A stretch of 64,000 bases of DNA from Carboxylicivirga litoralis (GTDB taxonomy: Bacteria; Bacteroidota; Bacteroidia; Bacteroidales; Marinilabiliaceae): assembly GCF_025499605.1 (NCBI RefSeq), contig NZ_JAFMVC010000006.1, forward strand, positions 62,001 through 126,000. Reading direction: 5' to 3'. Under the pieces are notes generated by a model. It made no database searches. It saw nothing but the letters and a program-made list of their open reading frames with translations, and was not told where the DNA came from. Below are positions 52,446-60,913 of this stretch, piece after piece. The translations under genes were made by a program, and so were the position numbers. Positions within the stretch are counted from its first letter, which is position 1; every line of letters begins with the position of its first letter.

Positions 52446-54272
52446 ATGGGAAAAGTTAGTAAGGCAAGACTATATCGAAAACTAGACATCTTTATTCGTA
52501 GGAGGTTAGGTCCAACCAGCTTACGTTCGGGTGATGGGCTGCAATATTGGCGCGAACGCATCTTTCATTTCTTTTCTATTGGTGTACTGTTCATCGGACT
52601 TGTAGTCTATCTTTATTTAGGACTTTCATTTTTGAAAAAAGGTGAGTTTGCCTACGCCATTTTTGCCTCTTTTGTATTCTTCTCAGCCGTATTCGCAACA
52701 ACAGTGAGAAGTTTACCTCTCAAGTTCAGGGTTTCGTGGCTGCTGTTTCTGATCTACCTCATAGGGGTTTATTCATTGCTCGAAACCAATAGTTCATCAT
52801 TGGGTTATGCTTTCTTTATCTCCTATGCCCTGCTATCAGGTATTTTGGTGAGTCAAAAACGTGCCTGGATTTCGGTTTTCACCATTTCATGTACTTTGGT
52901 TCTTATTGGAGTGGTGTTATATAATTCTATGATTCCATTACCGTTTAGCGCCTCCATCCCACTTAACGAATACATTCAATCATCCATCGTATTTTTAGTC
53001 ATTATGCTGGTTACCCTTTTCCCGCTGGTAAGTTTGCTAAATGGCTTACTATTTAATCTGGAAAAAGAAACCCGCTTCCGTCGATTATTACGACGCGAGC
53101 ATGAAGACCTGACTTTGGCTAAGCGCAAGGCCGAAGAGAGTGATCATCTGAAGACGGCATTTTTATCGAATATGTCTCACGAAATACGAACGCCAATGAA
53201 TGCCATCCTTGGTTTTTCTAATCTATTATCTCATCCAGATATTAGCGCCAACGAAAAGGAAGAATTCATTAACCTCATTCGTATTAATGGTAAAAACCTG
53301 TTGACTTTAGTTGAGGATATTATTGATATTTCGAAGATTGACAGCGGACAACTACAAATTAAAAATGCGCCTTGCAAGCTACATGAGATTCTAAATCAAG
53401 TTTATGATTCGTTTCAAGACGATATTAAACGACGTGGTCTTTTCAACCTCAAGCTCTATTTAAAAGAAGGTATTAGCGACGACAATATTCGTATTTTAAG
53501 TGACGAACATCGCTTACAGCAGATACTGGTTAACCTGGTTGGTAATGCCGTGAAGTTTACCGAACGTGGCTTTGTCGAATTTGGGTACACCCAGGAAGAC
53601 GACCAGTTCCTGCGTTTCTATGTAAAGGACACTGGAATTGGCCTGCCTAAAGGTAAGGAAAGTGAAATATTTGAGCGTTTCTCAAAATTCAACAGCGACA
53701 AAGAACGCTTATACGGTGGTACAGGTATTGGCTTATCAATTGCCAAACACCTGGTAACACTTATGGGTGGTGAAATATGGGTTGAATCAGAGCCTTTGGT
53801 TGGCACAACATTCTATTTCACAATTCCTTATCATCGCCTAACCACACCTGTAAAGGCTGTCGATGAGCAAAAAACTCAAGTGCGCGAGTTCAACTGGGAA
53901 GGCAAAACCTTTTTAGTGGCTGAGGATGAAGAAGACAACTTCAGGTATATCGAGGTGGCTTTAGCTTTATCAAATGCCAGTTTAATTTGGGCACGCGATG
54001 GACAAGAAGCCGTTGATGTGTTTAAACGTGTTAGTGGTATCGATTTGGTATTAATGGACATTAAAATGCCAACCATGGACGGTTATACTGCTACCCGCGA
54101 AATCAAAAACCTGAGCAGGAAAGTACCTGTTATTGCTCAAACGGCTTATGCCATGTCGGAAGAAAAAGAAAAGTCGCGCGAAGCGGGATGCGACGACTAC
54201 ATTGCCAAGCCAATTGGCTACGATGACTTGCTTTCAACCATTAACCGATTTGTGCCGAGCAACGGGCACTAA
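52446..54272 (+). CDS. Membrane hybrid histidine kinase (six-helix sensor, kinase, receiver)
   Basis: 608 residues. About six membrane helices between residues 40 and 205 without a large periplasmic loop, so the sensor is probably within the membrane. A short coiled linker (FRRLLRREHEDLTLAKRKAEE) leads to HisKA with His245 in SNMSHEIRTPMNAILGF, HATPase_c (NLVGNAVKFTERGFVEFGYT, DTGIGLP, GGTGIGLSIAKHL), and a canonical receiver with acid pair AEDEED, Asp538 in VLMDIKMPTMDGYTATREI, and Lys in IAKPIGYDDLL. It resembles the first hybrid kinase of this window in its kinase core. No partner gene is adjacent. Confidence 0.92.
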   Translation: MGKVSKARLYRKLDIFIRRRLGPTSLRSGDGLQYWRERIFHFFSIGVLFIGLVVYLYLGLSFLKKGEFAYAIFASFVFFSAVFATTVRSLPLKFRVSWLLFLIYLIGVYSLLETNSSSLGYAFFISYALLSGILVSQKRAWISVFTISCTLVLIGVVLYNSMIPLPFSASIPLNEYIQSSIVFLVIMLVTLFPLVSLLNGLLFNLEKETRFRRLLRREHEDLTLAKRKAEESDHLKTAFLSNMSHEIRTPMNAILGFSNLLSHPDISANEKEEFINLIRINGKNLLTLVEDIIDISKIDSGQLQIKNAPCKLHEILNQVYDSFQDDIKRRGLFNLKLYLKEGISDDNIRILSDEHRLQQILVNLVGNAVKFTERGFVEFGYTQEDDQFLRFYVKDTGIGLPKGKESEIFERFSKFNSDKERLYGGTGIGLSIAKHLVTLMGGEIWVESEPLVGTTFYFTIPYHRLTTPVKAVDEQKTQVREFNWEGKTFLVAEDEEDNFRYIEVALALSNASLIWARDGQEAVDVFKRVSGIDLVLMDIKMPTMDGYTATREIKNLSRKVPVIAQTAYAMSEEKEKSREAGCDDYIAKPIGYDDLLSTINRFVPSNGH

Positions 54273-54401
54273 TTTCTTCTTTTTATTTTTTCTTTTACGT
54301 GTAAAACTTCATTAGGCTGTCTTACTAGTACAACAGTGAGAATGTCATCAGGGCCCTTACACATTCGCTGTAGCTTGTTAAACCAGAATACAACTCAAGT
54401 T

Positions 54402-54902
54402 ATGAAAGCGAAATATTTATTAATACTGATAGCCATCATCTCAACCAGCTGCTCAAAATCAGTTTTGAGCGATATGGAAATAACCGACCCGCAATTATTA
54501 AGGGTCAAGGTTAAGATAGAACAGAATGTTCATGACGAAAAAGAAGTACAAGTGTTTGTGCGCGATAAAAACAGCCGACCTGTTGACTTGCTAGGCGGTC
54601 GTGTAATTGTTAACGAACAATCTGTTCCATTTGATCGGGCACAGGTTAATGCAGCGGGTACCAGAGGTTACATCTACTATCCGCGCTACAACGAACAGAT
54701 ATTTAAAATCACCATATACTGGAATTCGTATGACTCACATACTTTTATATTGAGTCCTCAAAATGGATGGCCCGGGTTTAAAAACTCAAGTTGCTCATGT
54801 TCAAACTACGAACCAAATCAGCTGAGTGGCAACTACACATTACGGCCAGCACCCTTTCACGATAATGAAATTGATATCGTTTATAACATCATGAATTGGT
54901 AG
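54402..54902 (+). CDS. Lipoprotein of unknown function
   Basis: 166 residues, not recognised. Signal KAKYLLILIAIISTSC with lipidated Cys17, then a beta-rich domain (LLRVKVKIEQNVHDEKEVQVFVRDKNSRPVDLLGGRVIVNEQ) that looks like an immunoglobulin-like or jelly-roll fold, with four Cys near the end (SSCSCSNYE). The start at 54402 opens the lipobox; a longer frame adds 22 codons without signal-peptide character. It lies between a kinase and hutG, with a terminator after it. Confidence 0.6.
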   Translation: MKAKYLLILIAIISTSCSKSVLSDMEITDPQLLRVKVKIEQNVHDEKEVQVFVRDKNSRPVDLLGGRVIVNEQSVPFDRAQVNAAGTRGYIYYPRYNEQIFKITIYWNSYDSHTFILSPQNGWPGFKNSSCSCSNYEPNQLSGNYTLRPAPFHDNEIDIVYNIMNW

Positions 54903-54931
54903 CGATGTTATACTTTTTATAATAGCGAGAA

Positions 54932-54953
54932 GAGGCCCCAAGGGGCCTTTTTT
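54932..54953 (+). terminator. Terminator after the lipoprotein gene
   Basis: AGGCCCC and GGGGCCT pair tightly with a minimal loop and are followed by TTTTT. Confidence 0.82.
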
Positions 54954-55018
54954 AGTTGAAGTGATGCAAATCAGATAATTGCTAATAGATATGGCTCATA
55001 TTTGTAAAAAACATAGCC

Positions 55019-55999
55019 ATGAAAAACAGATATCAGCCACCAACACCACTCACAGGTCGCATTGACAGCTCTACAGATACTGATGCATTCAGGTGGCATC
55101 AGATTATTCAACCGATTGACCTAACCAAAGCTATCAAATTTGACACGGCATTAGTCAATATCTGCTTTCTTGGTTTTTGCTGCGACGAAGGTGTTAAGCG
55201 CAACCTGGGACGTCCGGGAGCTGCTAAAGGGCCAGCGAGTATTCGAAAAGAGATGGCGAATTGGCCTGCCAATTGCCTGCCTCATGCTCAATTGTTTGAT
55301 GCCGGCGATATTACTTGCCGAGATGGCAACCTGGAAGAGGCACAGGAAGCCTTGGCTAAAGCTGTTGATATCATATCTCAAAATGGCTTCTTCCCCATTT
55401 TATTGGGTGGTGGGCACGAAATAGCACTGGGGCATTTTAATGGTTTAATAAAAAATAATGCAACTCCGGCTATAATCAACTTTGATGCACATCTCGATTT
55501 GAGACCCGTAATCGACAAAGGTTCATCAGGCACCATGTTTAACCAAATCCATCAACAATGTAAAGAGCACAACGAGACTTTTAATTATCTCTGCATTGGG
55601 GCACAAACATACGCCAACACGCAAAGCTTATTCAATAAAGCGAAAGAAATGGGTGCTGATTATATCCTGGCAAAAGATATCAGTTCTGCAACAATTAAAT
55701 CCATTGAACAGCAAGTAATGGACTATTTAAGAGATAAACCCACAGTGTATCTTACCATCTGCACCGATGTACTTTCTGCTGCCCATGCACCAGGCGTTTC
55801 GGCCGTTCAGCCATTCGGGCTTGAGCCTGACATCGTTTTGCAACTAATCAAAGGTATTATTGCCTCAGGTAAGCTATGTAGCATGGACATAGCTGAAGTA
55901 TCTCCACGATTTGATGCTGACAACCGAACCGCTAAATTAGTGGCCGTTTATATTTATGCAGTTGTGAATTCCTTAATTGAACTAAAGCTTAACCAATAG
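55019..55999 (+). CDS. hutG: Formimidoylglutamase (arginase/ureohydrolase family)
   Basis: Last step of histidine degradation: hydrolyses N-formimidoyl-glutamate to glutamate and formamide. 326 residues with ureohydrolase motifs GGGHEIALGH (His ligand), NFDAHLDLRP (Asp, His, Asp ligands) and CTDVLSAAHAPGVSA. In the third motif the first metal Asp of typical arginases (DxD) is Cys, a change I recall from Bacteroidota formimidoylglutamases; the second Asp (TDV) is kept. Length is normal. It is convergent with the crp/fnr-type gene, overlapping it by 11 bp, and is separated from hutU by 20 kb, so the hut pathway is scattered. Confidence 0.88.
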   Translation: MKNRYQPPTPLTGRIDSSTDTDAFRWHQIIQPIDLTKAIKFDTALVNICFLGFCCDEGVKRNLGRPGAAKGPASIRKEMANWPANCLPHAQLFDAGDITCRDGNLEEAQEALAKAVDIISQNGFFPILLGGGHEIALGHFNGLIKNNATPAIINFDAHLDLRPVIDKGSSGTMFNQIHQQCKEHNETFNYLCIGAQTYANTQSLFNKAKEMGADYILAKDISSATIKSIEQQVMDYLRDKPTVYLTICTDVLSAAHAPGVSAVQPFGLEPDIVLQLIKGIIASGKLCSMDIAEVSPRFDADNRTAKLVAVYIYAVVNSLIELKLNQ

Positions 56000-56684
56000 T
56001 ACTTATTTCAAGCAATTTATCAGCATTTAAGATTTCTATTTCCTGACAATGCACCGCAATCAAACCTTCATCTTTAAACTTGGTCAATATACGTGTTGTA
56101 CTTTCAACCGACATACTGGCCAACTCAGCTAAATCTTTTCGTGTTAATTGCAAGGGAAACTTATCCGTTTTATAAATACGATTTGACAGACAAAGTAACA
56201 CATCGGCTAACCGGCCATAAGTTTGTTTCTTGGTCAGGCAAAAAAAGCGACCATTAATAATCACTGTATTTTCAGCCAGCATACTAATGACCTGGCCGGC
56301 AAACTTAGCATTACTTTCAATTAACTTTTTAAAAGCACTAATCTCTATCTGCCTTACGGTTGAATCCATATACGTCTGCGCACTATATGGAAAGGTATTA
56401 TTGCCATCAAATAATGAAGGCAAGCCTATAATATTAATTGCAGGAAGAATCTTAAGAATAAGGGTGTCATTACCATTTTCCAGGTATATCTTGGCCAAAC
56501 CTTCTTTTATCACCATAATATGTGATGCAAAAGAGCCTTGTTTGCAAATCGTCTCACCTCTTTTATACTCGACCTCTACACTATTCTGTTCAACAAAATC
56601 CAGTTCCTCTTGTGTTAAATCATCAAAGCAACAAAGAGGATTCTCTCCAACTGAACATCCATTATAAACCACTGACTTTGGCAT
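55989..56684 (-). CDS. Crp/Fnr family transcriptional regulator
   Basis: 231 residues: cyclic-nucleotide-binding-like sensor domain (about 20-140, VEYKRGETICKQGSFASHIMVIKEGLAKIY) and a C-terminal winged helix (LTRKDLAELASMSVESTTRILTKFKDEGLI). The cyclic-nucleotide site residues of CRP are not obvious. The N-terminus has Cys10, Cys18 and Cys19 (GCSVGENPLCCF), which could be iron-sulfur or redox ligands as in Fnr, but the classical CxxCx7C spacing is not present. It diverges from the octaheme cytochrome operon across 377 bp that contain an FNR-like box, so it is the likely regulator of that operon. A palindrome in its own promoter suggests autoregulation. Confidence 0.9.
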   Translation of the reverse strand: MPKSVVYNGCSVGENPLCCFDDLTQEELDFVEQNSVEVEYKRGETICKQGSFASHIMVIKEGLAKIYLENGNDTLILKILPAINIIGLPSLFDGNNTFPYSAQTYMDSTVRQIEISAFKKLIESNAKFAGQVISMLAENTVIINGRFFCLTKKQTYGRLADVLLCLSNRIYKTDKFPLQLTRKDLAELASMSVESTTRILTKFKDEGLIAVHCQEIEILNADKLLEISTIG

Positions 56685-56707
56685 ATCGCTAACTTTAAAG
56701 GGTTAGC

Positions 56708-56735
56708 CAAAAATAACGATAGTTTCTAAAGAAAC
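56708..56735 (-). promoter_or_regulatory. -7 box and palindrome upstream of the Crp/Fnr gene
   Basis: On the minus strand TATTTTTG (56708-56715) fits TAnnTTTG, 23 nt before the ATG. GTTTCT-AA-AGAAAC (56722-56735), a perfect 6-bp inverted repeat, lies in the spacer toward the -33 region and is a possible operator. Confidence 0.5.
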
Positions 56736-56887
56736 ATGCACTTAAGCAAAGTTTTTCAAATTTTCAATCAGTTATAAATCAACACAAAACAAGCAAATAA
56801 TAGCACAAATTAATAACTATTATGTACTAGCATACTTATAGTTTAAAACAGTTACACAAATACAAGCGTAATGCATCAGTCTTTTCG

Positions 56888-56901
56888 TTGATCTGGATCA
56901 G
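56888..56901. promoter_or_regulatory. FNR-like box upstream of the octaheme cytochrome operon
   Basis: TTGAT-CTGG-ATCAG matches the FNR consensus TTGATnnnnATCAA at nine of ten defined bases. It lies about 165 bp before the octaheme cytochrome start and about 90 bp before its -7 box. Because a Crp/Fnr gene faces it, it is the best candidate binding site for that regulator. Confidence 0.6.
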
Positions 56902-56978
56902 GTTTTAAGATTATTAGTTACTCATCTGGTCACGTTTTGTTGCAGCTCAGTTTATATAGAGAAAAAATTCTTCAAAGC

Positions 56979-56986
56979 TATTTTTG
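56979..56986 (+). promoter_or_regulatory. -7 box of the octaheme cytochrome operon
   Basis: TATTTTTG fits TAnnTTTG. No consensus -33 is found 19 bp upstream, as expected for an activator-dependent promoter. Confidence 0.45.
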
Positions 56987-57061
56987 CTCCAAATCCAATT
57001 TAAATGAAACGCCTCAATGAAACAATGGGAGTTTCAGTGTTGATAAAAAACTATACAACGC

Positions 57062-58657
57062 ATGAAAAATCAGTTCTCTAAATCAGCAATGGCACTACTG
57101 GTAAGTCTGCTGCTCCCGCTTGCAGTATTACTGTTAATTGTTAAAGTAGCCGCTTACAAGGGTGAACCAAACACAGTTGATGTAAAACTAAAGTCGGAGC
57201 ATATTTCATCGGTTGACCATTCGCAGTTCGAAATTCTGCAACAGGATTTTGAAACACCACACGCTGTTTCCGAAGCCTGCTTATCATGCCATACAGGGCG
57301 CGATGAAGAAGTAATGGCCACGGCCCACTGGAAATGGGAGCGCGAAGAAGAAATTCCCGGCCGCGGGGTTGTTTCTGTCGGTAAAAAGAACTTGCTTAAC
57401 AATTTCTGCACAGGTGCTGCAGGTAACAATGGCTCGTGCATGCGCTGCCATATTGGTTATGGTTGGGAAGATAAGTCCTTTGATTTTAGCAATAATCGTA
57501 ACATCGACTGCCTGGTTTGTCACGATCAAACAGATACTTATTTTAAACAAAAAGGCCAAGCTGGAATGCCGGCAACTGCAGAAACAGCAAATTCAGCTTA
57601 TCAGGTCCCTGATTATCCTTACGTCGCTCAAAACGTTGGCTTGCCAAAGAAAAACAATTGTGGCATCTGTCACTTCTACGGTGGTGGTGGCAACAACGTG
57701 AAGCATGGCGATCTGGAAGAAGCATTATTATCGTGTACCAAAGATGTGGACGTGCACATGGCCATGAATGGACCCGATATGGCATGTATCGATTGCCACA
57801 CAACCGAGCGCCATAACATTATGGGTAAATTATATTCGGTTTCTTCGGCCAATACTAATCGTATTCATTGCAACCAGTGTCACACAACAACGCCTCACAA
57901 TGATATAGTATTAGACAATCACTTTGAGAAGGTGGCTTGTCAAACCTGCCACATTCCTGAGTATGCTAAAGTAAATGCCACCAAGTTGTATTGGGACTGG
58001 TCCTCAGCCGGATTAACCGACGAAAATGGTCATGGCTATTCTGAAAATGATGCTGATGGTAACCACAACTACCTTTCTATCAAAGGTAATTTTGTGTGGG
58101 ATGATCATGTCAAACCAGAGTATTACTGGTTTAATGGCACTGTCGATCATTACTTATCAACAGATACCATTTCGGAAGTGCCGGTTAAAATTAACACCTT
58201 ATTTGGCGAGTATCGCGACTCAACCGCCAAAATTTGGCCGGTTAAAGTGCACCGAGGCAAACAGATTTTCGATACAGAGCACAAAACACTTATTAGCCTG
58301 AAGCTTTGGGCTGAGAATGTAGGTGATGGTGCTTTCTGGAAAGACTTTGATTGGGATGAAGCAGCACGCCTTGGCATGGAATACAATGAACGTCCATATA
58401 GTGGAAACTACGACTTTGTGGCCTCAGAAGTGTATTGGCCCATCAATCATATGGTTTCTCCAAAAGAACAAACGCTGACTTGTACTGAATGTCATCAACG
58501 CGATGGACGCCTAGCTGGCTTAACCGACTTTTACCTGCCGGGACGTGATTACAATAAAACGGTTGACTATGCTGGTTTTGGCCTCATCTTTTTAACACTT
58601 ATTGGCATTGTTGCCCATTTCTTTGGCCGCATCGTGGTCTTCTTTAAAAACAGATAA
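57062..58657 (+). CDS. Octaheme c-type cytochrome, tetrathionate reductase (OTR) family
   Basis: 531 residues with eight CxxCH heme sites: Cys73, 126, 150, 200, 242, 270, 293 and 474 as first cysteines. Membrane helices lie at both ends (about 9-31 and 508-526), so the heme domain is held in the periplasm. The spacing and the stretch MRCHIGYGWEDKSFDF before the third heme resemble the octaheme tetrathionate reductase of Shewanella, in which one heme is ligated by Lys rather than His; related octaheme enzymes also reduce nitrite or hydroxylamine, or oxidise hydroxylamine. A multiheme terminal reductase for a sulfur or nitrogen compound is the sure part; the substrate is inferred from rhodanese neighbours. 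First gene of the operon; cytochrome b follows by 2 bp. Confidence 0.9.
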   Translation: MKNQFSKSAMALLVSLLLPLAVLLLIVKVAAYKGEPNTVDVKLKSEHISSVDHSQFEILQQDFETPHAVSEACLSCHTGRDEEVMATAHWKWEREEEIPGRGVVSVGKKNLLNNFCTGAAGNNGSCMRCHIGYGWEDKSFDFSNNRNIDCLVCHDQTDTYFKQKGQAGMPATAETANSAYQVPDYPYVAQNVGLPKKNNCGICHFYGGGGNNVKHGDLEEALLSCTKDVDVHMAMNGPDMACIDCHTTERHNIMGKLYSVSSANTNRIHCNQCHTTTPHNDIVLDNHFEKVACQTCHIPEYAKVNATKLYWDWSSAGLTDENGHGYSENDADGNHNYLSIKGNFVWDDHVKPEYYWFNGTVDHYLSTDTISEVPVKINTLFGEYRDSTAKIWPVKVHRGKQIFDTEHKTLISLKLWAENVGDGAFWKDFDWDEAARLGMEYNERPYSGNYDFVASEVYWPINHMVSPKEQTLTCTECHQRDGRLAGLTDFYLPGRDYNKTVDYAGFGLIFLTLIGIVAHFFGRIVVFFKNR

Positions 58658-58659
58658 TT

Positions 58660-59286
58660 ATGAACAACGTAAAGATATACAGTCGCTTCGAACGCTTCTG
58701 GCACTGGACGCAAATGGTGCTCATCCTTTTATTAATGATAACTGGATTTGAAATCCACAGTACCTTCGAAGCTTTTGGTTTTGAAACATCGGTTCGCTTG
58801 CATTCGGCAGCTGGCTGGGCCTTCTTAATACTGACCATATTTGCCATCTTCTGGATGCTGGTAACCGGACAAAGCAAACAGTTTATACCTGTTCGCAACA
58901 ACGTGAAACAACAAGCGATGTACTACCTGGTAGGCATCTTTAAAAAAGCGCCTCACCCCGTGAAAAAAACCGTTGACTGCAAGTTAAATCCACTTCAACG
59001 GAATATCTATTTCGGGTTAATCATTCTGGTATTTCCTGTTCAACTGATTACTGGATTCCTTTACCTGTTCTTCCACTATCCAAATAAACCATTTGCCTTG
59101 GAAGGTTTAGAAACAGTTGCTGTACTGCACACATTGGGTGCATTTCTATTGGTGGCCTTTGTGATTGCTCACCTGTACCTGATTTCGACCGGACATACGG
59201 TTACATCAAACCTGCAAGCCATGATAACAGGTTATGAAGAATTGGATGATGATGAAAAAGAAGTTCAAGTAGAAACTACAAAATAA
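58660..59286 (+). CDS. Membrane cytochrome b (thiosulfate reductase/b561 type)
   Basis: 208 residues with four main membrane helices (about 16-34, 48-70, 115-136 and 152-175). Histidines in helix positions suited to two b hemes are His15 (RFWHWTQ), His33 (FEIHST), His48 (VRLHSAAGW), His157 (VLHTLGAF) and His171 (VIAHLYLIS). The fold fits the cytochrome b561/PhsC-like group that oxidises quinol. It starts two bases after the octaheme cytochrome stop, so the pair probably forms a quinol-to-octaheme electron chain in the cytoplasmic membrane. Confidence 0.9.
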   Translation: MNNVKIYSRFERFWHWTQMVLILLLMITGFEIHSTFEAFGFETSVRLHSAAGWAFLILTIFAIFWMLVTGQSKQFIPVRNNVKQQAMYYLVGIFKKAPHPVKKTVDCKLNPLQRNIYFGLIILVFPVQLITGFLYLFFHYPNKPFALEGLETVAVLHTLGAFLLVAFVIAHLYLISTGHTVTSNLQAMITGYEELDDDEKEVQVETTK

Positions 59287-59292
59287 CACCTT

Positions 59293-59802
59293 ATGAAAAA
59301 GCTATTAATATACACAGCATGCCTTGTGGCAATAATGAGCTGCCAAATGAGGCCAACAAACTTGACCGTTGACATGATGGTTGATCAGGCCAACGAAGTG
59401 GTAAAAAAGGTTACGCCAGCCGAGCTGATGCAAATAATGGAAACAGAAGAAATCTTTAATGTGATTGATGTACGTCAGAGCAATGAATATTACTATGGAT
59501 TTATTCCTGGTTCCGTCAATATCCCTCGCGGAAGCATCGAATTCAATATAGCCACCGAATCATTCTGGGAAACAGAAGGATTGTATATGCCTGAAAAGAA
59601 AGAAACATTAATCCTGTATTGCAAAAAAGGCAAACGCTCCACGCTAACGGCCGAGACATTAATGTCAATGGGTTATGAGAAAGTTTTGGTACTTGAAGGT
59701 GGCTGGAAAAACTGGGAACTGACTTACCCCGACTATTGCGACAAAAACCTGGAAATGTTAGCTGGTGGCCCGGCTGAGCACGACGATGGTGGTGGATGTT
59801 AA
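59293..59802 (+). CDS. Rhodanese-domain lipoprotein
   Basis: 169 residues. Lipobox AIMSC with Cys17, then a single rhodanese domain (about 38-150) with catalytic Cys110 in LYCKKGKRS, preceded by NVIDVRQSNEYYYGFIPGSVNIP. Rhodaneses carry a persulfide on this Cys and move sulfane sulfur between thiosulfate, polysulfide and acceptors. The C-terminus (EHDDGGGC) holds one more Cys. It lies 6 bp after the cytochrome b gene and is therefore part of the same operon. Confidence 0.9.
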   Translation: MKKLLIYTACLVAIMSCQMRPTNLTVDMMVDQANEVVKKVTPAELMQIMETEEIFNVIDVRQSNEYYYGFIPGSVNIPRGSIEFNIATESFWETEGLYMPEKKETLILYCKKGKRSTLTAETLMSMGYEKVLVLEGGWKNWELTYPDYCDKNLEMLAGGPAEHDDGGGC

Positions 59803-59856
59803 TGTGAAATAATTCAATCGATTATATACAGTTTATTTATTAAATCCTTTTTAGTT

Positions 59857-60849
59857 ATGAAAAATCTATTTCGTTATTCTTTTTTAATGCTTGCCATTAG
59901 TGCAATGCTTTTTACGGGTTGTAAAGATGATAATAGTGATGAAACACCTGCAGTTAATCCTGCTGAAGTATTAATGGATCACCTGGTAACCATTGACATG
60001 GATTTGAACCACGTGCTCAAAAATGCAGATGGACAAAAGTTTGTAATGGCAGCCCCTGCTGATGGTGATTTGAGCGCCAAACATGTCATTGATATTCGTG
60101 AGGCTTCTGCTTTTGCTTCAGGCCATATTTCAGGAGCGGTCAATGTTCAGCTAGCTAATATTTTAACAGAAGCTGCCAGTGCAACCAAACCAATTTTGGT
60201 GGTTTGTTATACAGGCCAAACAGCTTGTTATGCCACCTCACTATTGCGTTTATACGGATACCATGATGCTCAGGCGCTTAAGTGGGGTATGAGTGGTTGG
60301 AACTCAGCTACTGACAGCTGGTCTGCTCAAACTGATGATTTAGCCGATGGACATGCTAACTGGAGTTACAACGCTACAGCTCCAACACCAAGTGTGTATG
60401 ATATCCCTGAATTTATGACGACAGCCACCACAGGTGAAGCTATTCTTAAGGAAAGAGTGGAGTATGTTTTGTCACAAGGTTTTAAAACAGCAAAAGCAAG
60501 TGATGTTTTAGCCACTCCTACCAACTACTACATTAACAACTATTTTAACACAACTGATTATGGTGCTTTTGGCCATATTGATGGTGCTTACCGTTTACAT
60601 GAGTTATTAATTAATCCATCATCAGCAGCTGTTGCATCGATGACTAATATTGACCCAAGTAAAGATATCATCACCTATTGCTATACTGGTCAAACTTCCG
60701 CTGTTGTTACGGCTTACTTAAGAGTATTGGGATACGATGCGTATAGCTTAACATTTGGAATGAATAAGCTATTCAACTCAGAAGATAGCTGGTCAACTAA
60801 CCAATGGGGTGGTGACTCTAATTCTAAAGATTTACCACTCGTCCAGTAA
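59857..60849 (+). CDS. Tandem rhodanese-domain lipoprotein
   Basis: 330 residues. Lipobox LFTGC with Cys22, then two rhodanese domains: catalytic Cys117 in VVCYTGQTACYA and Cys275 in TYCYTGQTSAVV. Both active-site loops read CYTGQT, unlike the CKKGKR and CNKGSN loops of the neighbouring proteins, so their substrates probably differ. VIDIREASAFASGHISGAVNV marks the first domain. It sits 54 bp after the single-domain rhodanese and 64 bp before the porin, with a hairpin in the latter gap. Confidence 0.9.
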   Translation: MKNLFRYSFLMLAISAMLFTGCKDDNSDETPAVNPAEVLMDHLVTIDMDLNHVLKNADGQKFVMAAPADGDLSAKHVIDIREASAFASGHISGAVNVQLANILTEAASATKPILVVCYTGQTACYATSLLRLYGYHDAQALKWGMSGWNSATDSWSAQTDDLADGHANWSYNATAPTPSVYDIPEFMTTATTGEAILKERVEYVLSQGFKTAKASDVLATPTNYYINNYFNTTDYGAFGHIDGAYRLHELLINPSSAAVASMTNIDPSKDIITYCYTGQTSAVVTAYLRVLGYDAYSLTFGMNKLFNSEDSWSTNQWGGDSNSKDLPLVQ

Positions 60850-60863
60850 TCAGGAATTATTAC

Positions 60864-60887
60864 CAAGCCGTTTGCAAAAGCGGCTTG
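60864..60887 (+). other. Intra-operon hairpin before the porin gene
   Basis: CAAGCCG and CGGCTTG pair over 7 bp around a 10-nt loop, but no T run follows, so it is more likely an mRNA-stability or attenuation element than a terminator. Confidence 0.45.
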
Positions 60888-60913
60888 CTTCACACATTAA
60901 AAATCAAGTTACT

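Larger units (their letters stand above)
56685..57061. other. 377-bp regulatory intergenic region between the Crp/Fnr gene and the octaheme operon
   Basis: No gene is seen. It contains the -7 box and palindrome of the regulator gene (56708-56735), the FNR-like box (56888-56901) and the -7 box of the octaheme cytochrome operon (56979-56986). It is notably AT-rich elsewhere. Confidence 0.8.

Noticed and set aside
57369-57701. 110-codon frame inside the octaheme cytochrome gene
   Set aside because: It is out of frame with the eight CxxCH motifs, which fix the true coding frame.
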